A DNA stretch of 5,561 nt, from contig JAQICW010000417.1 in assembly GCA_027858355.1 (NCBI GenBank), forward strand, positions 1-5,561, given 5' to 3'. The position numbers and the translations under genes are program-made. Below are positions 1 to 5,200 of this stretch, one piece after another (the stretch's first letter is position 1; the number at the start of each line of letters is the position of its first letter). The notes beneath the pieces are model-generated. The model worked only from the letters and a program-made list of their open reading frames with translations, was not told the origin of the DNA and did not search any database. The stretch is from Desulfobacula sp. (GTDB taxonomy: Bacteria > Desulfobacterota > Desulfobacteria > Desulfobacterales > Desulfobacteraceae).

Positions 1-1
1 C

Positions 2-163
2 ACAAAGGGTACGAAAACAAAAACCGGACTGAAAGTTAATGCGATATTAGTTGAAAAAAAATATGAAAAGGGGATAAAAGCCTCAAAGGATGATTTAGAA
101 AAATTGAATATCGAGCGACCCAAAGTTAATCCTTCGTGGAATTATACCCTTTACCCAAATTGA
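2..163 (+). mobile_element. ISAzo13-family transposase, C-terminal fragment (runs in from the left edge)
   Basis: The reading frame is open from the left edge and ends at TGA 161-163, giving 53 residues. It contains TKTKTGLKVNAIL, a G-I-K-A-S segment, a D-D-L-E-K-L-N-I segment and the final residues NPSWNYTLYPN. This is the characteristic C-terminus of ISAzo13-type DDE transposases (the Rhodopirellula-type family), in which a T-x-T-G-L-K-V block is followed by G-I-K-x-S, a short helix with L-N-I, and a W-N-Y-T-I/L-x-P end. Only the tail lies in the window, so intactness of the element cannot be judged. The right terminal inverted repeat should lie shortly after 163, but I cannot delimit it without the left end for comparison. 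The family call is from memory of the family's C-terminal pattern and is fairly secure. Confidence 0.82.
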
Positions 164-189
164 CCAGAAGAAGTACATTTTATTTTTTT

Positions 190-357
190 CCGAACCCTAA
201 TGATTTTTTGGATATTCACTTTGTGTTGGATGATATTAAATCTTCTTTAGTAAAACGGCGGAGTGTGGTCAGACAAATAGAGGGAAATTATATTAAAGCC
301 GATTTTTACAATCCGCCGCCCTTTTCTAAAGATCTGGGTTTTTATATGTTGAGCTGA
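190..357 (+). pseudogene. possible C-terminal remnant of an interrupted host gene
   Basis: After the transposase stop a different frame stays open to TGA 355-357. From about 190 it encodes protein-like sequence with D-F-L-D-I-H-F-V-L-D-D, then S-L-V-K-R-R-S-V-V-R-Q, E-G-N-Y-I-K-A-D-F-Y and N-P-P-P-F-S-K-D-L-G. The only ATG of the frame (136) lies inside the transposase coding sequence, so it is not a credible start. I read the segment as the 3' end of a gene whose 5' part was lost when the ISAzo13 element inserted. I do not recognise the family. It stands 64 bp upstream of the selenoprotein gene in the same direction, so the two may once have been cotranscribed. The left boundary is approximate, and it could also be IS-internal or noncoding DNA. 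Confidence 0.35.
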
Positions 358-421
358 TCTGGATATTATTATCCTAGGGATCGCTGTTGTTTGGACATAC
401 AAATGAAAAAGGAGAATACCC

Positions 422-1654
422 GTGGCCCGTCTTGAGTTATATTCCGAAGAAGAAAGAAATCACCTTTTATCGCTGCCCTGCCCGAAGTTTGAATCAACTG
501 CTTTTGTCAAAGGTCCCCCTCTTTCCGAGAGAAAAGTTGCCATCATTTCAACGGCGGGTCTCCATCTTCGAAGTGACCGCCCCTTTGGCCTTGGCGCATC
601 GGATTACAGACTGATTCCAAGGCAAACACCATCCAAGGATCTTGTCATGAGTCATATTTCAACAAACTTTGATCGGGCAGGTTTTCAGATGGATGTAAAT
701 CTGGTGTTTCCCCTTGACCGTCTTTCCGAACTTGCCAAGATAGGTTTTATAGGAAGCGTGGCAGAATACCATTATTCTTTCATGGGGGCCACAGATCCCG
801 GCCCCATGAAGGAAACGGCACAAACCCTTGCCGGAATAATGAAAAAGGATGGGGTTAATGCAGTGCTTCTTGTCCCTGTCTGACCTAATTGCATGCGCGC
901 AGTTGGCGGGCTTGCTCATTATATAGAAGAAGCTGGAATTCCCACTACCCAGATAAGCCTCATCCGGGAGCACACTCAAACCATAAATCCTCCAAGGGCA
1001 TTATGGGTTCCCTTTGACCTTGGAAGACCACTTGGGGTTCCAAATAATACCAAGTTTCAAACCCGGGTACTCAAGCATGTTCTCGGTTTGCTTGAATTAT
1101 CAACAGGACCTGTTCTTGAAGATTATCCGGAGGATGCACCGGAAACGACCGATCTGGTACAGGTTGCATGTCCTGTAAGTTTTGGCACAAAAAAAGAGCC
1201 CCTCTCTTCCAGGGAAGATCTGCTGGAATCATTTTCAGTGGAATTTTCACAGATGAAAAGTTGGTATGATCTGGCCCTGGCCAAACGCAAAAGAACAACC
1301 ACAGGCGTTTCAGGTCTTCTCCCTGAAGATGCATCAGTATTTCTGGCAGCCTTTGTGAGGGGCACCCCTACAACAATAGAAAATTATTCACTTGCAGACA
1401 GCCTTCGCATGGCGGCAGAGGATATCAAAGCCTTTTATCTTGAAGGGGTTTTAGCCCAGCCCGGGCAGCCGACAGACAGCCAATCCCTTGCCGACTGGTT
1501 CTGGGGTGAAACATATGCAGCCCTTGTCATCAATGAGATCAGAAAAATAAGCCTGAAGGAAGACTCTGACCTGAAAGAAGGCTTGGATAAGATGAAACTT
1601 CTCGGAACCCTGCTCCTTGTACCAAGAAGTCAAATGCACCGATTTAAAGCGTAA
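422..1654 (+). CDS. GrdB/PrdB-like reductase, probable selenoprotein (UGA-Sec at codon 154)
   Basis: The gene encodes a 410-residue protein of the glycine/sarcosine/betaine reductase selenoprotein B family (GrdB; D-proline reductase PrdB), probably a cytoplasmic thiol-dependent reductase. Two open segments, 422-880 and 884-1654, share one frame and are separated only by TGA at 881-883. Family landmarks lie on both sides: GLHLRSDRPF (about 47-56), S-H-I-S-T-N-F-D-R (78-86), V-F-P-L-D-R-L-S-E-L (95-104) and YHYSFMGATDPGP before the TGA; then R-A-V-G-G-L-A-H-Y-I-E-E-A-G-I-P and a long PPRALWVPFDLGRPLGVPN segment after it. The TGA falls at the first redox position of the motif U154-P-N-C157, where relatives have Sec or Cys. 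GTG 422 is chosen as start because AAAAAGGAG sits at 406-414 and the nearby ATG 403 is out of frame. The C-terminal 170 residues are less familiar to me. No grdA/grdE or prdA partner lies in the window, so the substrate is unknown. The alternative is a Cys-to-stop pseudogene, but no other lesion is present. Confidence 0.88.
881..883 (+). other. in-frame UGA, predicted selenocysteine codon
   Basis: The TGA is the only stop in 410 codons and lies in the sequence L-L-V-P-V-U-P-N-C-M-R-A-V-G-G. Homologues of the family carry U-x-x-C or C-x-x-C here, after a short hydrophobic strand, so the recoded residue would be the catalytic redox residue. Automatic callers would end one gene here and start a spurious second one at ATG 893. 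Confidence 0.85.
884..915 (+). promoter_or_regulatory. candidate bacterial SECIS element
   Basis: Positions 891-915 fold into a symmetric hairpin: 891-893 pair with 913-915, 895-896 with 910-911, and 898-900 with 906-908. There are single mismatches at 894/912 (U-U) and 897/909 (G-G). The apical loop is AGUUG (901-905), with G in its second position. Seventeen nucleotides (884-900) separate the UGA from the loop, as I recall for E. coli fdhF. Bacterial SECIS elements lie directly 3' of the UGA within the coding region and usually have a G in the first two loop bases. A competing hairpin (885-892 with 899-906, several G-U pairs) would put the loop too close to the UGA. The fold was derived by hand, not by energy calculation. 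Confidence 0.68.
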
Positions 1655-1676
1655 TGATACTCTTTTTTATTCTATT

Positions 1677-2000
1677 TTATCCCGAAATGGTTTGATCCGC
1701 TCTTTTATACCGGGGTGGCTTGAAAGATAGTTTAACCATTTTTGATTTGAATTCTTGAATAAAACTGCCATCTTTTGATCTAAATTTTTTTTCCAGTGCT
1801 TCTTTAAAGGCCAAGTCAATTTGTTCAAGGGTATATGGCTTTTTTAAATATTCGCCTGCGCCAAGACCCTGGGCTTGTTTTACTCTATCATTATCAGAAA
1901 AGCCACTTGCAATAATGGTTTTTTGTTTGGGATGCCGCTTTAATATCTGGATATAGGTTTCCAGTCCGTCTATTCCCGGATCCATGATCATGTCCAAAAC
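1677..2000 (-). pseudogene. response-regulator receiver domain, N-terminally truncated
   Basis: The minus-strand frame encodes the second half of a CheY-like receiver domain, as found at the C-terminus of hybrid histidine kinases. It has the phosphoacceptor aspartate in V-L-D-M-I-M-D-P-G (D19 when counted from the ATG at 2048), then G-L-E-T-Y, I-I-A-S-G-F-S with the conserved serine (S49), L-G-A-G-E-Y, and K-K-P-Y-T-L with the conserved lysine (K70). The first half, which should carry the acidic pair and helix 1, is missing. Residues encoded upstream of about 2000 (MFVHKYLHVYHLLFNTV) do not look like receiver sequence, although the frame stays open to ATG 2048. About 35 residues follow the last recognisable helix. 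I read this as the 3' remnant of a longer kinase/regulator gene, converging on the selenoprotein gene with only 22 bp between their stops. A functional short protein is unlikely without the phosphorylation pocket. Confidence 0.75.
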
Positions 2001-2048
2001 AGTGTTGAAAAGCAGATGATACACATGCAGATATTTATGGACAAACAT

Positions 2049-2140
2049 AAAAAAAATGTTCTAAATACCCTGTTCAAATCATTACAAAGGCTCTGGATAA
2101 ATTTAAGGGCAGTGAAACATTTTAAATTAAGAGGTAAATA
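2049..2140 (+). promoter_or_regulatory. intergenic region with weak sigma70-like promoter candidate
   Basis: TTCAAA at 2073-2078 and GATAAA at 2096-2101 are separated by 17 bp; each matches the sigma70 consensus at four of six positions. They point toward the 83-residue ORF. No stem-loop or repeat stands out. The match is weak in AT-rich DNA, so it could be chance. Confidence 0.28.
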
Positions 2141-2392
2141 TTGTTTGCAAAAACAGCGAATGAACTAAGAACTATGATGGCTCGAAATCCTGAATGCTCC
2201 CCGTCCACCTTCCTGATGGACAACTCCTTTGCCGCATGGTGCTACGATAATCACAACACCCCATGGCTTAGGTCCGCCTTTAATCGGGACCCGGACCCAA
2301 AGGACTGCAAACAATGGGGAATCAACCCCTTAGAGTGGAAGGAAAATGTGGCAATGGCTCTGATTGCAGTGGCTGAAACATTCAGGTCCTGA
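2141..2392 (+). CDS. small hypothetical protein (83 aa)
   Basis: I do not recognise this protein. It is soluble-looking, with no signal peptide or membrane helix, and has three cysteines (C19, C34, C56) and four tryptophans (W33, W42, W59, W66). It carries a polar, proline-rich middle (F-N-R-D-P-D-P-K-D-C) and a C-terminal helix-like end, E-W-K-E-N-V-A-M-A-L-I-A-V-A-E-T. Codon choice is even and coding-like, with mixed C- and G-ending codons that contrast with the AT-rich sequence just upstream. This supports it over the longer overlapping minus-strand frame. The start is TTG at 2141 with GAGGT at 2131-2135, five bases upstream; there is no good ATG near the beginning (the first in-frame one is Met12 at 2174). 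It converges on the membrane protein gene with a 31-bp gap. No function can be assigned. Confidence 0.55.
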   Translation: MFAKTANELRTMMARNPECSPSTFLMDNSFAAWCYDNHNTPWLRSAFNRDPDPKDCKQWGINPLEWKENVAMALIAVAETFRS

Positions 2393-2423
2393 ACGGGGCA
2401 TCCCATTGGCCAAAGAAATTTTC

Positions 2424-2900
2424 TTATAACTCGGGTTTCGCTTGTTGTCCAACCGCCTTTTTCTTTGATGGGAACATCTGCCACCCACCCACAGTTCCGG
2501 CCAAATAAATCAGTCCTGCCAGCAATATCCCTAGGGAAAACAGGATAAAACGAGGCGCTACAGGTGTGGAAATATGAACAACACCCATCACAACAAGAAG
2601 TTCCGGAACGAACAAAAAGCCGCGTAGTATATAGATACAGCTGATTGCCGCAAGCATCTGTTTCAACCATGGAAATCTTTGAACATGGCCGGAACCGGAT
2701 ATGGCATATAATCCGAATAAGGCGAGAATGCCCGCAATAAGCAGACTCACAAAAATAAGGAGATGGGTATTCATTACAAGTGCTTCAGGGGCACCGAAAT
2801 ATAGACTCAAGGAAGGCGAAAAACCTATTATTGCCTGGAATAATGCTGCTGCAAAGCTTAGTCCGCCCCCAAGCACAAGCCGCTGTTTATATTTTTTCAT
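2424..2900 (-). CDS. four-helix membrane protein of unknown function
   Basis: This is a 158-residue integral membrane protein with four hydrophobic segments at about residues 9-35, 43-68, 79-108 and 117-140, a short basic N-terminus (MKKYKQR) and a basic, polar C-tail (KKKAVGQQAKPEL). The third segment contains an R92-G pair and E100, and H109 follows it. There is no Cys motif; the single cysteine is C88. I do not recognise a family. The ATG at 2900 is supported by GGGGGAG (2908-2914 on the plus strand) seven bases upstream. The gene begins inside the last codons of the QmoC-like gene, overlapping it by 14 bp in another frame. This indicates translational coupling and suggests the two products work together in the membrane. 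It could be an accessory or quinone-site subunit of the redox module, but that is inferred only from position. Confidence 0.8.
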   Translation of the reverse strand: MKKYKQRLVLGGGLSFAAALFQAIIGFSPSLSLYFGAPEALVMNTHLLIFVSLLIAGILALFGLYAISGSGHVQRFPWLKQMLAAISCIYILRGFLFVPELLVVMGVVHISTPVAPRFILFSLGILLAGLIYLAGTVGGWQMFPSKKKAVGQQAKPEL

Positions 2901-4098
2901 TGCGATACTCCCCCATTTGATTTTTGATTGGCACAGCCTTTTTTTTTAGTAATGGTTGGCTGCTCTGACTTCTCACATATGAATCAAATGTGACGGCCAC
3001 CGTTCTATATACAACATGGGCAAGTTTGGAGTAGGGAACAAAAGCTATCAGATTGAACGCTAAAATCAGGTGAATAAAATACACGGGATACGCAAGAGTG
3101 GGAATATCTATCAGTCTTGCCAACTGGGTCATCATTCCCGTAAGCCCAAGGAAAAGCGCAAGCACAAGCAGATACCAGTCAAAATAGCTGCTTTTTTTTT
3201 CTTTATCCCTGATCCGGTCCCTCATCAGCCACAGACTTCCGCAAATGAGCGCGATGCCGGAAAAATTTGCTAATATTTTTATTGGATTGACCTGGGAATA
3301 GGGGGCGTGACTGTTAAAAAAAAACTGGGCAAAGGCAAATGCACCGGCAACAAAGGCAAGGCTTACAAATGAAAAAGAAACCATTATGTGAGAAACTTTT
3401 TTCCCGTTTATTGCCGAGCAGTCAGAAAACCTTTCATGTGTCATGATGGGAACAATATTTTTGATCATTGTCATCAAATATTTGACCATATTTATTCTTT
3501 TTCCAGGCGAAATGATTCCCTGGTGTTCATAATGCTTGTTCATATCATTGATGAATCTTTTTAAACCAAACAAGAAAATCATTGCCGAAAAAAGAGATAA
3601 AGGAATAAAGATGATTTCTATTAAGAGCACCGAAAAAAAATTGGCAAAGATGGTTTTTCCATATGTGGGATTGAAGTTGATTAACCCTGTCAAAAAGCCG
3701 ATAAGCATAATGATCGCAGCTGGTATCAAAACCAAGAAAGGAATAAGCTTTGGATTATTTAAAAGGGCATTGAAACAGCCGGGTTTTGAATAATGGCCGA
3801 TGGCGGCTTTTCGAATTGCAGCGAGCACGTCGCTTGGCCTGGCACCCCTTGGACAGCTTGTTGAACAATCTCCACAATTATAGCACAGCCAGATATCAGG
3901 ATTGCCCATGAGTTTGGCCTTTAATCCCCATGAGGCAAAAAGCATTTCTTTTCTGGGAAAAGGGCGTTCATCCTGGGAGAGGGAACAGGCTATGGAGCAG
4001 GTTGCGCACTGGTAACATTTTTTAAGAGAGCTTGCTTCTGCAGATGAGAGAGCTTTGATAAATTCTAAATCCGGTTCAACAGGTATGGTGTGTTTCAT
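2887..4098 (-). CDS. QmoC/HdrC-HdrE-like membrane iron-sulfur oxidoreductase subunit
   Basis: The product (403 aa) is predicted to pass electrons between a cytoplasmic partner and the quinone pool. The N-terminal HdrC-like domain has two classic four-cysteine motifs for [4Fe-4S] clusters: C28-x2-C31-x2-C34-x3-C38 and C72-x2-C75-x2-C78-x3-C82-P. The rest is an HdrE/NarI-like membrane domain with about six helices (roughly 118-141, 150-180, 235-261, 272-292, 304-326 and 334-356). Possible haem b histidines include H221, H237, H343 and H361. This fusion and length match QmoC, the membrane subunit of the quinone-interacting complex of sulfate reducers. However, neither qmoA, qmoB nor aprBA is in the window. 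The start at 4098 (MKHTIP) is preferred over an ATG at 4116 because AAAAGGA (4104-4110) lies five bases upstream of it. It is second in an operon with a TetR regulator. It may be a paralogue serving another dehydrogenase rather than true QmoC. Confidence 0.88.
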   Translation of the reverse strand: MKHTIPVEPDLEFIKALSSAEASSLKKCYQCATCSIACSLSQDERPFPRKEMLFASWGLKAKLMGNPDIWLCYNCGDCSTSCPRGARPSDVLAAIRKAAIGHYSKPGCFNALLNNPKLIPFLVLIPAAIIMLIGFLTGLINFNPTYGKTIFANFFSVLLIEIIFIPLSLFSAMIFLFGLKRFINDMNKHYEHQGIISPGKRINMVKYLMTMIKNIVPIMTHERFSDCSAINGKKVSHIMVSFSFVSLAFVAGAFAFAQFFFNSHAPYSQVNPIKILANFSGIALICGSLWLMRDRIRDKEKKSSYFDWYLLVLALFLGLTGMMTQLARLIDIPTLAYPVYFIHLILAFNLIAFVPYSKLAHVVYRTVAVTFDSYVRSQSSQPLLKKKAVPIKNQMGEYRNEKI

Positions 4099-4141
4099 TT
4101 TTATCCTTTTCATCATTGATCACTTAGGTTGCAGGATGATC

Positions 4142-4759
4142 TCAGCATATGGTCTGCTCAATGAGTTTTTCAAGAAATGACAGCATTTGTCCGGAATCGG
4201 CTATTTTTTTTCTGAGGAACAAATCACCCAGAACAAAAAAATAGTCTGCCAGAAGGGACACAGCAACGAGGCTACAGTCTTTTTTAAGGCTAATTTCTCC
4301 GCGTTTTTGCGCTGCGCAGACCAGTTTGACAACTTCTTCGAAATAGGATTCATCAAATGCGTCAATCTTTTTAAGCCAATCATCTTCCACAAAAGCGATA
4401 TGTTTCAGGTATTCCCGGGAAAGTTGCGGCCGGGAGGTATAGTATCGATAATTGAATCCTGCCAGATGAACAAATTGTTGCTTGAGGGTTGCCTCGCAAG
4501 GCATTGTTTCTATTGCCTCGTTAAACAGCCGGAACAAATCATCATACAGGGCAGCAGCCAAAAGTGAAATTTTATTGTTAAAATGCTTATAAATGGTACC
4601 AAGCCCGATTTCTGCATGGGATGCAACTGCCCGGATGGTTGTTTTTTCAAATCCGTTGGTTTCAAACAGGTATCGCCCACTTTCCAAAATATGGGCATAG
4701 GTTTCGGCCTTTTGTTTTTCTCTTCTCTTACCAACAGGCGTTTCAGGTGTTAGTGCCAT
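4142..4759 (-). CDS. TetR/AcrR-family transcriptional repressor
   Basis: The protein (205 aa) has the usual length and layout of a TetR-family dimeric repressor. A basic N-terminus precedes the DNA-binding domain at about residues 18-64: I-L-E-S-G-R-Y-L-F-E-T-N-G-F-E-K-T-T-I (24-42), then the recognition part A-E-I-G-L-G-T-I-Y-K-H-F-N-N-K (49-63). The remainder is the all-helical ligand-binding domain, including the family-typical L-L-A-D-Y-F segment near 169-174. The ligand cannot be read from sequence. The ATG at 4759 has a GGGGA ribosome site five bases away. It is the first gene of the operon, 43 bp before the QmoC-like start. Two palindromic boxes over its own promoter suggest autoregulation together with the downstream membrane genes. 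The family call is firm; the regulated signal is unknown. Confidence 0.93.
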   Translation of the reverse strand: MALTPETPVGKRREKQKAETYAHILESGRYLFETNGFEKTTIRAVASHAEIGLGTIYKHFNNKISLLAAALYDDLFRLFNEAIETMPCEATLKQQFVHLAGFNYRYYTSRPQLSREYLKHIAFVEDDWLKKIDAFDESYFEEVVKLVCAAQKRGEISLKKDCSLVAVSLLADYFFVLGDLFLRKKIADSGQMLSFLEKLIEQTIC

Positions 4760-4790
4760 TTTTTCCCCATTAAGATAAATAAGTTCTCTT

Positions 4791-4806
4791 AGTGAACGCG
4801 TTCACT
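4791..4806. promoter_or_regulatory. operator box 1, perfect 16-bp palindrome
   Basis: AGTGAACGCGTTCACT is a perfect palindrome. Two further matching base pairs lie on the outside (4788/4809 and 4789/4808), past one mismatch. It is 32 bp upstream of the tetR start and would cover the predicted transcription start. This is a typical TetR-family operator (TGAAC/GTTCA half-sites). Confidence 0.8.
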
Positions 4807-4835
4807 TAGGTAAACGTGTTCACTTTTTTTGTCAA
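4807..4835 (-). promoter_or_regulatory. sigma70-like promoter of the tetR-qmoC-like operon
   Basis: On the minus strand a perfect TTGACA -35 (4835-4830) is followed after 17 bp by a poor -10, TACCTA (4812-4807). Operator box 2 sits in the spacer and over the -10, and box 1 lies just downstream, so repressor binding would occlude polymerase. The weak -10 leaves its exact position uncertain. Confidence 0.5.
4809..4824. promoter_or_regulatory. operator box 2, imperfect copy of box 1
   Basis: GGTAAACGTGTTCACT matches box 1 at 13 of 16 positions and keeps one complete half-site (GTTCACT). The boxes are 18 bp apart, a little under two helical turns, compatible with two dimers binding side by side. 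Confidence 0.7.
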
Positions 4836-4969
4836 GAGATTATTTGCGAATGATTAAAAATGGTATCCAAGAGGTTTGAAGCGACAAGTTATGTGCCCTG
4901 CGGTCTGCACATAATGTTAAGAATTGATTGTCAAGCTTATCAGTACATTGTCAATTAAGGCGTCCCTTG
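4836..4969. other. intergenic stretch between the tetR promoter and the flavoprotein remnant
   Basis: No coding region is apparent. Besides the inverted repeat listed separately, the 8-mer ATTGTCAA occurs twice in direct orientation (4927-4934 and 4947-4954, 20 bp apart). AATTGA (4922-4927) and TCAATT (4951-4956) flank this as an inverted pair. The short repeats may be chance in AT-rich DNA. Confidence 0.4.
4888..4915. repeat. inverted repeat with perfect 8-bp arms
   Basis: TTATGTGC (4889-4896) and GCACATAA (4907-4914) are perfect inverse copies around a 10-bp loop, with a G-U pair extending the stem to 4888/4915. No T-run follows on either strand, so it is not an obvious intrinsic terminator. 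It lies between the tetR promoter and the truncated flavoprotein gene, near an IS91-type transposase fragment. It could be a recombination or element-end site, a protein-binding site, or part of a transcript end. Function not established. Confidence 0.55.
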
Positions 4970-5200
4970 TTAAACATATAGTCCGGCACAAAAGCCGGAT
5001 GACCAGGCCCACTGAAGATTATATCCTCCCAGCCATCCTGTCACATCTAAAAGTTCTCCGATAAAAAAGAGCCCTGAAACATTTCTGGCTTCCATGGTTT
5101 TTGATGAAATTTGGTTGCAGTCAACACCACCTACAGTCACTTCGGCGGTTCTGTTCCCTTCTGTACCGCCGGGTTTGATCTGCCATTCGTGAAAGGCGCC
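4970..5200 (-). pseudogene. HI0933/YhiN-type FAD-dependent oxidoreductase, C-terminal remnant
   Basis: The frame ends at TAA (4970-4972) and encodes the conserved C-terminus of the HI0933-like (E. coli YhiN / BaiN type) flavoprotein family. Visible landmarks are W-Q-I-K-P-G-G-T-E-G, T-A-E-V-T-V-G-G-V-D, S-S-K-T-M-E-A, then G-L-F-F-I-G-E-L-L-D-V-T-G-W-L-G-G-Y-N and W-A-W-S-S-G. The last of these is the FAD-contacting end of the fold. Full-length members are about 400 residues; only about 76 are left here, so the dinucleotide-binding N-terminus and most of the protein are missing. Homology fades at about 5200. The sequence beyond reads as an IS91-type transposase on the opposite strand, so the ATG at 5251 is fortuitous. 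The gene was decapitated by a rearrangement and is almost certainly nonfunctional. Confidence 0.85.

Noticed and set aside
136..357. A 73-residue gene starting at ATG 136
   Set aside because: The start lies inside the transposase C-terminal coding sequence and has no ribosome site; only the part from about 190 might be a gene remnant.
885..906. Alternative 8-bp hairpin after the UGA as the SECIS
   Set aside because: It relies on several G-U pairs and puts the loop only about 10 nt from the UGA, closer than the usual bacterial range.
893..1654. Independent gene starting at ATG 893
   Set aside because: It is in frame with 422-880 across a single TGA, has no ribosome site, and starts in the middle of the family's conserved U-x-x-C region, so it is the second half of the selenoprotein.
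2393..2423. Terminator between the two convergent genes
   Set aside because: Only short GC pairings and an AAGAAA/TTTCTT mirror with no loop are present; no stable stem followed by a T-run was found.
2251..2670. A 139-residue minus-strand ORF
   Set aside because: It overlaps both the 83-residue gene and the four-helix membrane gene, has low-quality cysteine-rich composition, and shows no family features; it is a shadow frame.
4888..4915. Integron attC site or intrinsic terminator
   Set aside because: The core does not fit the RYYYAAC/GTTRRRY pattern in the correct orientation, and no T-run follows the stem on either strand.
4922..4956. Short ATTGTCAA direct repeats as iterons or a CRISPR remnant
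   Set aside because: There are only two 8-mer copies in AT-rich DNA, with no further units, leader or replication or cas gene.
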